From the NCBI GenBank assembly GCA_937901345.1, contig CALCHM010000047.1:1-20589 (forward strand): a stretch of 20,589 nucleotides of DNA. Reading direction: 5' to 3'. The notes beneath the pieces are model-generated. The model worked only from the letters and a program-made list of their open reading frames with translations, was not told the DNA's origin and made no database searches. The DNA comes from an uncultured Prevotella sp. Lineage in GTDB: Bacteria > Bacteroidota > Bacteroidia > Bacteroidales > Bacteroidaceae. Shown piece by piece: positions 1 through 7,609 of this stretch; positions within the stretch are counted from its first letter, which is position 1, and every line of letters starts with the position of its first letter. Both the position numbers and the translations under genes were made by a program.

Positions 1-150
1 ATCGGATAAGCGCTGAAAGCATCTAAGTGCGAAGCCGGCCACAAGATTAGATTTCCTTTGAGGGTCGTTGTAGACGACAACGTTGATAGGGTGCAGGTGT
101 ACAGATGGTGACATCATAGCCGAGCACTACTAATTGCCCGAAACTTTCGC
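1..150 (+). rRNA. 23S ribosomal RNA, 3' end (partial)
   Basis: The first 150 bases are the 3' terminal part of a 23S rRNA gene whose 5' part lies outside the window. The segment 'aagtgcgaagccggccaca' and the later stretch with 'agacgacaacgttgatagg' match the conserved last domain of bacterial 23S rRNA. The ending 'actaattgcccgaaactttc' resembles Bacteroidetes 23S 3' ends. The exact 3' end is estimated to within about 10 bases. No tRNA is visible between it and the 5S gene. Confidence 0.95.
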
Positions 151-252
151 CTGAGATAAAGGTGAATTTACTTAAAGCGCTGCTTTATCGGAAACCTAAA
201 AAGAGAAAAGTTAGCGAGTAGAATAGCATTGTAAGATATGTCTAAATTTATT

Positions 253-362
<110 letters not shown>

Positions 363-365
363 TTC

Positions 366-403
366 AGAGAGGTTCTTCAAAATCTTGAAGAACCTCTTTT
401 TTT
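366..403 (+). terminator. Intrinsic terminator of the rRNA operon
   Basis: A perfect 13-bp stem (368-380 pairing with 385-397) with a 4-base loop is followed directly by a run of T to 403. It lies immediately after the 5S gene, so it ends the rRNA transcript. The helicase downstream therefore needs its own promoter. Confidence 0.9.
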
Positions 404-580
404 GTTACACCTTCAGACTTGAAGGGGAAAAAGCGAATTAATGGACAATCTGGTTTCCTGCCTTTGCCTTCCGATGGACTCTATTTTGCAAAGTATATTT
501 CTTCTGCCTTTAAAAATAGATGTTGGTGCTTTTGATAATAATTCTATTATTTTGGGTGCCCAACAAATCGCTTAATTTTA

Positions 581-588
581 TACTTTTG
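581..588 (+). promoter_or_regulatory. Candidate -7 promoter element for the PLD-helicase gene
   Basis: TACTTTTG fits the Bacteroidetes -7 consensus TAnnTTTG and lies 78 bases before the helicase ATG. No TTTG stands at the usual 19-base distance. The nearest is at 551-554, 26 bases away, so the -33 part is weak. The rest of the 404-666 gap shows no gene. Confidence 0.4.
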
Positions 589-666
589 CAAAAAGCATTT
601 TCCTTTTGAGTGCCCTGATACTTAATTTATCACGATGGGTGCTGTTGTTCATAAAGTTCTGGTACT

Positions 667-3435
667 ATGAAATCTCAATTTTTAACGAATACCACCGACG
701 TTACGTTCCTTGCTACTATACAAACCAATTTACGTTCTTGTAAGGCTTTTTACTTTACAGTGAGTTTCATCAAAAAAGCTGGATTGGTCTTATTGGGCAA
801 TGATATTACGTCAGCACTTGAGAGAGGGGCTAAAGGTAAAGTGATTACTTCTACTTATCAGAATTTTACGGATATCGAGTCGTTAAACTTCTTTTTGAAA
901 TTGAATTTTACATTCCATAATTTTGAGTGTCATCTCGATAACGAATGTTTTTATGATGCTAAAAGTTATACGACATCAGGTTTTCATAGTAAGGGTTATT
1001 TGTTTGAATTCGAAGATAGATCAGAGGTTGTTATAGGTTCATCAAATATAACTCGTTATGCTCTTTTGAAAAATATAGAATGGGATCTTGTCGTGTGTTG
1101 TGAAAAGAATCAAGAGCCTTATCGAAGTGCGTTATCTGATTTTAATTGTTTGTGGGACAAGACGCTTCCTTTGACACAAGACCTTATTAGCCTTTACGCT
1201 CAGAAGATTAATTTTGCGATTGAGCGCTGGGATATGGACTATGATATTGCTGAGCAAAATGTGAAACCTAATTACATGCAACGTCAGGCTTTAAAGGAAC
1301 TCAATAGGAATCGTGCTATAGGGGTTAATAGAGCACTTGTCGTGTCTGCTACCGGTTCAGGTAAAACTTTCCTCGCCGCCTTTGATGCTTTAAATTTTGC
1401 ACCTAAAAGATTACTTTATATTGTTCATGAAGGTTCTATATTGCATAACTCACTGACAACTTTTCAAAAGGTTTTTGGAGGATTAAAGACGTGTGGCAAA
1501 TATACTGGTGAAGCTAAAGAACTTGAGTCAGATTTTCTATTTTCTACGAATGTGTCTATGTGTCGCTCGCTTGAATTGTTTGACAAGAAGGAATTCGACT
1601 ACATTATTATAGATGAGTGCCATCACGCAGTTGCGGAGACGTATCGTAAGATCATTGATTATTTTGAACCCGAGTTTTTGTTAGGCCTTACGGCTACAGA
1701 GAATCGTATGGATAACCAAGATGTTGCAGAACTTTTTGGGAATAATATTCCTTACGAATTACGTCTGCGCGATGCCATCATCAATGACCTTATTGTGCCC
1801 TTCCATTACTATGGCATACGTGATGAACTCGTAGATTATGGATTAGCGGATTCTGCAGAAAGACGCCTTATAGCCCAAATTTCAGATGAAGGTAATTGTG
1901 ATTTTATTTCTCAACAAATAGAGAAACACCGTCCTCAAGGGCAGAAATTAAAGGCGCTGGCTTTCTGTCGCAATATTCAGCATGCCCGCATGATGGCTGA
2001 AAATATGGGAGAACGCTATCACACAGCCTTCTTGAGTGGGCATAACAAGACAGGTGAACGTATTAGAGCCTATAATGATTTACAGGATGAGAGCAAGCAG
2101 TTGGAGATTCTCTTCGCCGTTGATATTTTAAATGAAGGGGTAGATATCCCAGGTGTAAATATGGTGCTCTTCCTGCGTCCCACGGAGTCAAGTACAATTT
2201 TTATACAACAATTAGGGCGCGGACTCCGAAAATATCCCAACAAGAGTCACGTGACTATCCTTGACTTTATCGGTAATAGCTACAAACGAAGTGTGCACAT
2301 TGCTTTGGCCTTAGGAAGTCTGTCTAATCGCTATGTTCTTGAGAAGAAATTGCTAAAGTTCATGGTGCGTGAGGATTTCAGATTGTTGGGGTTAGAAGAA
2401 TACGGCGTAAAAATCCAAATCGATGACCTTTCTAAAGAAGAAATTCTCCAACATATCGACAATGAGAACTTTAATCAACTTCGTTATCTCAAAAAGGATT
2501 ATCAGAATTTTAAGAGCTATTTAAAGACTCCAACATATCCGAAGCATATGGACTATGTGAATAGCGACTATGCCCCTAATTTATTGAAGTTCATGAAGAT
2601 TAAGATTAAGGGTGCCAAAACGAATTCTTACTATAACTTCTTGAAAGGTATAGATGAAGAAGTTCCATTGTTTTCGGATGCTCAAATAACAGCTATAAAT
2701 TACATCTCAAGCCTTCTGCCTTTGGTGCGCAGACATGAATATCTGATTCTCAAATACATGTTGAATGGTGTTTCTCAAGAAAAAGAATTGTGCCGACTTC
2801 TTTCAGAGGAGATAAAAGGATATACTGATGAACAATACCATCATGCACTGCGATTTATGAAGGAAGGTGGGGTTGTTGAGCAAACTAATGATGAAGTAAA
2901 CTTCAGTTGCGAAGTGGAAACTGAATTTACAGAATATGTAACCGATCTATTAACCTATGGTTTGTCGCAATATGCTGTAAGGTACACTGATGAAGAAGAC
3001 TTCTTGCTCTACCAAGATTATCGTAAGGAACAAGCACTTCTAAAGATTCTTGATAATCCGAATTCTATATTCCGTGGTACTTATTACAAAAATGGTTATA
3101 TGTACATTTTTGCAGGGTTGAAGAAGGACGATTCTGTGCAAGAGCACTTGAACTATAAGGATAAGTTTTTGGACAAAGAAACCTTCCAATGGGAGAGTAT
3201 GGCGAATTTATCAGCAGTGGAAGAACGACAGCAGAAGGAGAGCAAAGGCGCATTTATTTTTGTTCGTAAGGTGGAAGCCGAAAATGGTATAACGTTGCCC
3301 TTTACTTTTGTGGGAACAGGTCATTTGAAAAATCCCCGAAAGGATGCAACCACTAATGGATCTATACTATATGATATTCATTTAGATAAACCTCTTCCTG
3401 ATGATTTGATGGAAGATTTTCAATGGATTGCTTAA
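667..3435 (+). CDS. DEAD/DEAH-type helicase with N-terminal PLD nuclease-like domain and DUF3427 C-terminus
   Basis: This is a 922-residue superfamily 2 helicase. Residues 1-165 form a phospholipase D-like domain with one HxK motif (H107, K109) followed by GSSN (124-127), the arrangement of PLD-type nucleases. The helicase core shows Walker A ATGSGKT (228-234), DECHH (316-320), motif III TAT (342-344) and motif VI QQLGRGLR (514-521). The region from about 802 to the end (FRGTYYKNG onward) resembles the DUF3427 domain found C-terminal in such helicases. Predicted role: ATP-driven translocation on nucleic acid coupled to a nuclease-like domain. Relatives are often found in accessory or defence regions, but that is only inference here, since no restriction, methylase or toxin gene is adjacent. 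The gene stands alone after the rRNA terminator and ends at a strong hairpin. Base use is more AT-rich than the downstream housekeeping genes, which hints at transfer. The substrate is unknown. Confidence 0.9.
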   Translation: MKSQFLTNTTDVTFLATIQTNLRSCKAFYFTVSFIKKAGLVLLGNDITSALERGAKGKVITSTYQNFTDIESLNFFLKLNFTFHNFECHLDNECFYDAKSYTTSGFHSKGYLFEFEDRSEVVIGSSNITRYALLKNIEWDLVVCCEKNQEPYRSALSDFNCLWDKTLPLTQDLISLYAQKINFAIERWDMDYDIAEQNVKPNYMQRQALKELNRNRAIGVNRALVVSATGSGKTFLAAFDALNFAPKRLLYIVHEGSILHNSLTTFQKVFGGLKTCGKYTGEAKELESDFLFSTNVSMCRSLELFDKKEFDYIIIDECHHAVAETYRKIIDYFEPEFLLGLTATENRMDNQDVAELFGNNIPYELRLRDAIINDLIVPFHYYGIRDELVDYGLADSAERRLIAQISDEGNCDFISQQIEKHRPQGQKLKALAFCRNIQHARMMAENMGERYHTAFLSGHNKTGERIRAYNDLQDESKQLEILFAVDILNEGVDIPGVNMVLFLRPTESSTIFIQQLGRGLRKYPNKSHVTILDFIGNSYKRSVHIALALGSLSNRYVLEKKLLKFMVREDFRLLGLEEYGVKIQIDDLSKEEILQHIDNENFNQLRYLKKDYQNFKSYLKTPTYPKHMDYVNSDYAPNLLKFMKIKIKGAKTNSYYNFLKGIDEEVPLFSDAQITAINYISSLLPLVRRHEYLILKYMLNGVSQEKELCRLLSEEIKGYTDEQYHHALRFMKEGGVVEQTNDEVNFSCEVETEFTEYVTDLLTYGLSQYAVRYTDEEDFLLYQDYRKEQALLKILDNPNSIFRGTYYKNGYMYIFAGLKKDDSVQEHLNYKDKFLDKETFQWESMANLSAVEERQQKESKGAFIFVRKVEAENGITLPFTFVGTGHLKNPRKDATTNGSILYDIHLDKPLPDDLMEDFQWIA

Positions 3436-3444
3436 TATAAAAGC

Positions 3445-3479
3445 GAGGAGTTCGGTAGCTTGACGCTGCCGAACTCCTC
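3445..3479 (+). terminator. Hairpin after the helicase gene (terminator-like)
   Basis: A 15-bp stem (3445-3459 with 3465-3479, one G-T wobble) and a 5-base loop start 10 bases after the helicase stop. No T-run follows on either strand, so it is terminator-like rather than a classic intrinsic terminator. It lies between two convergent genes and could serve both. Confidence 0.6.
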
Positions 3480-3535
3480 ACTGCATTTATGGTACAAAAT
3501 AATATAAAAGATAGATTCTTAACGTTAAGCTTCCC

Positions 3536-4381
3536 CTACCGCCTGCATTCCTCTGGCAATCGGGGTCCCCAGCGGTGGTGACCGGCAACTCCGGCGGTGA
3601 GGATGCTAATTCGGATGCCTGGAATAGGGATAAGTATTTTGCTACAGGAAAGAAGTGTTGCGCCAGTAGTGAAAATATCATCGATGAGCAAAATGTGTTT
3701 TCCGGCGAGCGGGTGTGATGTCGAGTTTTGTGTTGTTTGACTATGAGTTTGTTGAGGTGTTATATGTGCACCAAGCATTTGTAGTGGAGATGGAACGTTT
3801 GCTTTTGAACTAGTACAGGGAGTGGTGAGTGAGAAAATATCTTTTACGTTTTCGTGGCGCATTTGTTTTTGCGTATGCGTTTGTGTTTTATTTGCTTTGT
3901 TACGTTGTATGCTTTTAGTGTCAATTGGGATATGAGTGATTGCACTGATACCTCTGGCAATGCGTTCGCTTTGGTTATAGCCGCGTTTGAGATATCGTAA
4001 CTTGGCTAATGGCAATGGTATGATGCAGTCAATATCGTCAAAGAAATGAGTTTCGAGAAGATCTGTTGCGATGAGTTTTCCTAAATAAACTCCGATTTCG
4101 GGGTGGTTGTTATATTTTAATTCAGTGATGATGCGCGCGTAATTGGTGTGCGGATAGTAGTGCATGTAACTACTAGCTCTTACGATTGGAATTTTTCCCC
4201 AGAAGTAGCGCTCTATGGGATTTCCTGGTTGCCCTTTGTAGTGTGTTAGTGGCATACTCATGGTGCAGCCTATACAACACACGTCTACCGTAGGTACAAG
4301 CGGTTGTCCACACACGATGCAAGTGCGTGGGAGCAGGATGTTGAGAAGATCGCTAAGTAGTTTTTTGATTAAGGATGGCAT
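3536..4381 (-). CDS. comF: ComF-family phosphoribosyltransferase-like protein
   Basis: This 281-residue ComF-type protein has an N-terminal zinc-binding motif, C21xxC24 and C36xxC39, and a type I phosphoribosyltransferase fold. The fold is shown by RGYNQSE (133-139) and the PRPP-binding loop LLIDDIFTTGATL (231-243). ComF is needed for DNA uptake in naturally competent bacteria, acting in the cytosol with the ComEC and ComFA machinery. In many other bacteria it is present without proven competence. Two features are odd: a Ser/Thr/Gln-rich insertion of roughly 35-40 residues (about 187-225) just before the PRPP loop, and a C-terminal extension of about 20 residues ending in PRLPEECRR instead of stopping soon after the last beta strand. 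The start is the ATG at 4381. It lies downstream of the DUF3127 gene on the same strand, but a strong hairpin separates them. Confidence 0.85.
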   Translation of the reverse strand: MPSLIKKLLSDLLNILLPRTCIVCGQPLVPTVDVCCIGCTMSMPLTHYKGQPGNPIERYFWGKIPIVRASSYMHYYPHTNYARIITELKYNNHPEIGVYLGKLIATDLLETHFFDDIDCIIPLPLAKLRYLKRGYNQSERIARGISAITHIPIDTKSIQRNKANKTQTHTQKQMRHENVKDIFSLTTPCTSSKANVPSPLQMLGAHITPQQTHSQTTQNSTSHPLAGKHILLIDDIFTTGATLLSCSKILIPIPGIRISILTAGVAGHHRWGPRLPEECRR

Positions 4382-4406
4382 TCTTCGAGGGATTCGTGTT
4401 GTTAAA

Positions 4407-4428
4407 GACCATATGTGTACTTATGGTC
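4407..4428 (-). terminator. Small hairpin in the DUF3127-comF gap
   Basis: A 7-bp stem (4407-4413 with 4422-4428) with an 8-base loop lies just beyond the large hairpin on the minus strand, close to the comF start. It may be a second part of the terminator or may affect comF translation. The role is inferred only. Confidence 0.3.
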
Positions 4429-4430
4429 AA

Positions 4431-4483
4431 AATTCACATCGGGCTGTATCAAGAAAGAATCATGATACAGCCCGATGTGAATT
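4431..4483 (-). terminator. Strong intrinsic terminator of the DUF3127 gene
   Basis: A perfect 21-bp inverted repeat (4431-4451 with 4463-4483) with an 11-base loop begins 4 bases after the DUF3127 stop codon. On the minus strand the stem ends in AATT followed by TT, a short U-tract. It separates the DUF3127 transcript from comF. Confidence 0.8.
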
Positions 4484-4487
4484 GGTT

Positions 4488-4865
4488 TTAGAAGGGGAGG
4501 TCGTCCTCAGGAGCAGCTGGTGCTGCAACAGGAGCGGGGATTACTGCTTCGGGAGTAGCGGGTGCTACAGTGGGAGCAACTGGTGCTACTGATTGAGCGG
4601 GAACTACTCGCCATGCGCGGATGTCGTTATACCAACGACCATTATATTCGCGAGCGTTGATGTCGAACGAAACAGTTACTTCAGAACCGATTTGCAAGTT
4701 GTATTCGTTGATTTTGTCTTCACCAAAAACGTTGAACACGCAACGACGTGGGTATTGTTCCAAAGTTTCGATAACGTAGTCCTGTGATGCCCAAGTGTTG
4801 CCAGAACGCTGTGACTGTCCGCTGCGCTTTTCCATGACAGCGATAATTCTTCCTGTAATATCCAT
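4488..4865 (-). CDS. DUF3127 OB-fold-like protein with SSB-type acidic tip
   Basis: This 125-residue protein matches the DUF3127 family of Bacteroidetes: ITGRII at the N-terminus, QDYVIETLEQYPRR in the middle, then VTVSFDINAREYNGRWYNDI and RAWRV. A linker of about 25 residues rich in Ala, Pro and Val follows, and the protein ends in EDDLPF. The fold resembles a single-stranded-DNA-binding OB fold, and the DDLPF end mirrors the DDDIPF tip that SSB uses to recruit repair and replication proteins. Function is inferred, as the family is formally of unknown function. A longer reading frame begins at a TTG at 4889. The ATG at 4865 is preferred because it starts right at the conserved MDITGRI block. 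The gene is divergent from dnaN and has its own consensus promoter. Confidence 0.85.
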   Translation of the reverse strand: MDITGRIIAVMEKRSGQSQRSGNTWASQDYVIETLEQYPRRCVFNVFGEDKINEYNLQIGSEVTVSFDINAREYNGRWYNDIRAWRVVPAQSVAPVAPTVAPATPEAVIPAPVAAPAAPEDDLPF

Positions 4866-4968
4866 AATTTCAATGTTAATTTGTTTCAATATTTTTGAGG
4901 AACGTACTTCCCAAACAGATTGGCAATCCCTAACGCAGGAGAAAGCGTAGAAGTTTTTTGTTCCGGTG

Positions 4969-4999
4969 CAAAAGTAACCAAATTCTGTGACAGAGCAAA
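4969..4999 (-). promoter_or_regulatory. Bacteroidetes-type promoter for the DUF3127 gene
   Basis: Read on the minus strand this is TTTG (4999-4996), a 19-base spacer and TACTTTTG (4976-4969), an exact match to the Bacteroidetes sigma-ABfr consensus TTTG-N19-TAnnTTTG. It leaves a leader of roughly 95-100 bases before the ATG at 4865. Confidence 0.75.
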
Positions 5000-5092
5000 G
5001 AGAGGGGGACTAATTTTGGCGGAACATTTTTGTGGATCTCCTTATTCTTTGTGGATGCAAAAATAATACCTATTATAGTTTCCTTTTACGTA

Positions 5093-5108
5093 TATTTTTG
5101 TACTTTTG
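5093..5108 (+). promoter_or_regulatory. Candidate tandem -7 elements for dnaN
   Basis: Two adjoining sequences fit the -7 consensus TAnnTTTG: TATTTTTG (5093-5100) and TACTTTTG (5101-5108). Neither has a perfect TTTG 19 bases upstream; GTTT at 5078-5081 is the closest for the second. The dnaN ATG is 28 bases after the second element. Confidence 0.5.
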
Positions 5109-5136
5109 TGGAGGAAAAATTAAAACGAAATAAAAT

Positions 5137-6261
5137 ATGAAATTCATTGTTTCTAGCGCTTTACTTTCTTTGCGCCTCCAAACTATAGGTCGAGTAATTG
5201 TACCCAAGAATAACCTTGCTATTCTTGAAAATATTTTGTTCAAAGTTGCAGGAAATCAACTCACGCTTGTGGCTGCAGATAGTGAGATTATGCTGACGTC
5301 AACACTTGAACTTGTAGAGTCAGAAGGTGACGTTAACTTTTTGATTAATGCCAAGACCATTCAGGATGCGATTCGTGAAATCCCTGAACAGCCTGTTGAT
5401 ATTTATGTGAATGAGGAAAACTACAGCATCACTGTGGAATATCAAAATGGTAAATTTAATTTCATTGCGCAGTCGGCCGACGAATATCCGCTTCCTCCTG
5501 TCATGAGTGAAGAGGGTATTAAATTCTCTATGAATTCTCAACTTCTTTACAACGGTGTCAATCGTTCGCTTTTTGCGGCAAGTACAGACTCTTTGCGTCC
5601 TCAAATTGGTGGACTTTATTTTGATGTGCATGAGAACGAAACCGCTATTGTTGCCACAGATGCTCAGAAAATGTCGTGTACGAAATTTCCTGGAGTTAGC
5701 GCAGGTCAGGTAGGTTCGTTTATTCTTCCTAAGAAACCCGCCAACATGCTTAAAGGTTTTTTGGCGAAGGAAGAAGGTGACACTCAGATTGAGTTTAACA
5801 TGCGTAATGCTGTATTTACGACAGAATGTTATACCATGCACTGCCGCCTCGTTGAAGGTCGTTATCCCAATTATGCAGCAGTTATTCCTACGAACAACGA
5901 CATTAATGTAACTGTTAATCGTTCGGCACTTATCAGCGCATTGCGTCGCGTATTGCTTTTCTCAAATGTGGCGAGCGGTTGCGTGAAGTTGAAGTTTGAG
6001 AATAACAACATGCTTATCTCTAGTCACGAATTAGACTTCTCTAAGTCGGCCGATGAGTCTTTGCTTTGCGACTTTAATCAAACTCCCATGAGCATTGGTT
6101 TCAGAGGTAGTTTCTTGCTTGAAATGCTCAACAATATGGAGTCTGAAGAAGTCATCTTTAAGTTTGCGGGTCCGAATCGTGCTGGACTTATCCTTCCTGC
6201 TGAACAGAAGGACGCGGAAACGGTTCTTATGATGATTATGCCCATGATGATTAACGACTAG
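5137..6261 (+). CDS. dnaN: DNA polymerase III beta subunit (sliding clamp)
   Basis: This 374-residue protein is the ring-forming processivity clamp that holds the replicative polymerase on DNA and docks repair proteins. The start MKFIVSSALLSLRLQTIGRVI, the NFIAQSADEYPLPP strand-loop, VNRSLFAASTDSLRPQIGGLYF and the end VLMMIMPMMIND follow the beta-clamp pattern across its three clamp folds. Its length equals the usual 365-380 residues. A purine-rich stretch (gaggaaaaat) lies 16-25 bases before the ATG, too far for a classic ribosome site. It is followed after 49 bases by the exonuclease gene, so the two are probably cotranscribed. The clamp-binding motif QLSFF in MutS from this same window fits its hydrophobic pocket. 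dnaA is not adjacent, so this locus need not be the replication origin. Confidence 0.97.
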   Translation: MKFIVSSALLSLRLQTIGRVIVPKNNLAILENILFKVAGNQLTLVAADSEIMLTSTLELVESEGDVNFLINAKTIQDAIREIPEQPVDIYVNEENYSITVEYQNGKFNFIAQSADEYPLPPVMSEEGIKFSMNSQLLYNGVNRSLFAASTDSLRPQIGGLYFDVHENETAIVATDAQKMSCTKFPGVSAGQVGSFILPKKPANMLKGFLAKEEGDTQIEFNMRNAVFTTECYTMHCRLVEGRYPNYAAVIPTNNDINVTVNRSALISALRRVLLFSNVASGCVKLKFENNNMLISSHELDFSKSADESLLCDFNQTPMSIGFRGSFLLEMLNNMESEEVIFKFAGPNRAGLILPAEQKDAETVLMMIMPMMIND

Positions 6262-6310
6262 TGGTCGTTATTCTTTATACTATAGACTTTTATCGTTAAG
6301 TTCTAAATCC

Positions 6311-7072
6311 ATGAAATTAAAACTTACTCGTCCGCTCATCTTTTTTGATATAGAGTCAACAGGTCTTAGCATATCTTCCGATCGCATCGTAGAACTCTGT
6401 TTCATAAAGGTGCATCCCAATGGCAATGAAGAGGCACAAACGTTGCGATTTAACCCTCTTATTCCAATTTCTCCTGAAGCATCTGAGGTGACAGGTATCA
6501 CCAATGAGGATGTTCAAGATTGCCCCACCTTTAAGGAAAAGGCTGCTGAGTTGGCGCAGATTTTCTCAGGGTGTGACATTGCTGGATATAACTCTAACTC
6601 GTTCGACGTTCCCTTGCTCGTAGAGGAATTCTTGCGTGCTGGTGTTGATTTTGACATTAATAAGGCCAAGTTGGTAGACGTTCAAAGCATCTTCTTTAAA
6701 CGCGAACCCCGAAATCTCACGGCTGCTTACAAGTTCTATTGTGATAAAGACCTAGAAAATGCACATAGCGCCTTTGCGGATACTCGTGCCACTTATGAAG
6801 TCTTGCTCTCACAATTGGAGCGTTATCCCGATTTATTGGGGGATATCAACTTTCTTTCCGATTACACGCGTCGCAATGACAATGTAGACCTTGCTGGTCG
6901 CATCGTTTATAATGCGCAGCGCCAAGAGGTGTTTAATTTCGGAAAATACAGAGGTCGTCCCGTGGTTGAGGTGCTTCAGCAAGATCCCGGTTTCTATGCG
7001 TGGATGATGCAAGGTGACTTTACGCAAAACACGAAGCAGGTGCTTACAAAATTGCGTTTACGTTTGCGTTAA
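6311..7072 (+). CDS. DnaQ-like DEDDh 3'-5' exonuclease with C-terminal FGKYRG domain
   Basis: This 253-residue protein belongs to the DnaQ/epsilon exonuclease family. The metal-binding residues are visible: D13 and E15 in FFDIESTG (ExoI), D99 in GYNSNSFD (ExoII), and H152 with D157 in HSAFADTR (ExoIII, DEDDh type). Residues from about 205 to the end (FNFGKYRGRPVVEVL, then DPGFYAWMM) form a small second domain that recurs in Bacteroidetes exonucleases and resembles the DUF3820 type. The likely role is proofreading or DNA-end trimming. The position right behind dnaN supports a replication role, but whether this is the polymerase III epsilon subunit is unproven. The ATG start is set by the conserved N-terminus. 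A strong terminator lies 22 bases after the stop. Confidence 0.92.
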   Translation: MKLKLTRPLIFFDIESTGLSISSDRIVELCFIKVHPNGNEEAQTLRFNPLIPISPEASEVTGITNEDVQDCPTFKEKAAELAQIFSGCDIAGYNSNSFDVPLLVEEFLRAGVDFDINKAKLVDVQSIFFKREPRNLTAAYKFYCDKDLENAHSAFADTRATYEVLLSQLERYPDLLGDINFLSDYTRRNDNVDLAGRIVYNAQRQEVFNFGKYRGRPVVEVLQQDPGFYAWMMQGDFTQNTKQVLTKLRLRLR

Positions 7073-7094
7073 ACAAGGAAAATATAAGTTTTGA

Positions 7095-7135
7095 AGAGCG
7101 AACGACTCATAAATATGGGTGGTTCGCTCTTTTTT
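7095..7135 (+). terminator. Intrinsic terminator of the dnaN-exonuclease unit
   Basis: Arms 7095-7103 and 7122-7130 pair perfectly over 9 bp. The stem continues inward after one mismatch to a small AAAT loop. The right arm runs into a T-tract ending at 7135. Confidence 0.9.
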
Positions 7136-7224
7136 GATTTGCCTCACACTTCGTGGTATAACAAACGCAACTTCTTACCATCTCATCCTCGTATTTGTTA
7201 TATTCCGTGCTGTTTCCAAGCATT

Positions 7225-7390
7225 GCATGATGCAAAAAGCACCTACTTTTTCTACTTTGTACGACTGCATGATGCAAAAAGCACCTACTTTTTCCACTTT
7301 GTACGACTGCATGATGCAAAAAGCACCTACTTTTTCCACTATGCAAAGCTACAAACGGCAAAAAGCATCTCTGATTTGCGCTTTGTAGCT
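7225..7390. repeat. 42-bp tandem repeat, three clear copies plus a degenerate fourth
   Basis: Copies lie at 7225-7266, 7267-7308 and 7309-7350, with a decayed fourth near 7351-7390. Copies 1 and 2 differ by a single base, and copy 3 diverges only over its last third. With the preceding T, each clear copy forms a TGCAT-G-ATGCA palindrome. Each clear copy also contains an AAAAAG...CTTTTT inverted pair and a TACTTTG-like block (TACTATG in copy 3). Because 42 is a multiple of three, several frames stay open on both strands and yield spurious repeat ORFs (for example LHDAKSTYFF units). No start or ribosome signal supports a protein. The surrounding gene-free stretch 7073-7609 otherwise holds only the upstream terminator and the ompH promoter. 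Confidence 0.9.
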
Positions 7391-7536
7391 ATGGTTCACC
7401 CGAATTTTCGTGTTGAAACGATATAACGGTAACTTGCATGGTAAGTCTAAGATGGCATAAAGAGTGCAGGAATTGTAGTATTTGCATTTGTGTCGTTGTT
7501 GGGCTATCAGAAAATCATACAAACCTCGCCCTTAGT

Positions 7537-7567
7537 TTTGTTGTTCTCTGAAAAACGAGTACTTTTG
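7537..7567 (+). promoter_or_regulatory. Bacteroidetes-type promoter for ompH/skp
   Basis: TTTG (7537-7540), a 19-base spacer and TACTTTTG (7560-7567) match the Bacteroidetes consensus exactly. The ATG at 7610 follows with a leader of about 35 bases. This probably drives ompH, murI and the lipoprotein gene. Confidence 0.8.
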
Positions 7568-7609
7568 CAATCCAGATAATGATAACTATTTAGCATCTAA
7601 TTATTTCTT

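Noticed and set aside
4866..4889. TTG start for the DUF3127 protein eight codons upstream
   Set aside because: The conserved family N-terminus starts at the ATG at 4865, and the upstream codons are AT-rich with no ribosome signal.
5320..5841. 173-residue minus-strand ORF inside dnaN
   Set aside because: Antisense shadow of a complete, conserved gene.
7225..7350. CRISPR array
   Set aside because: The repeats are directly contiguous with no variable spacers and no cas genes are present.
7091..7426. ORFs translating the 42-bp repeats on both strands
   Set aside because: They begin at non-ATG codons or inside the terminator and exist only because 42 is a multiple of three; no promoter or start context supports them.
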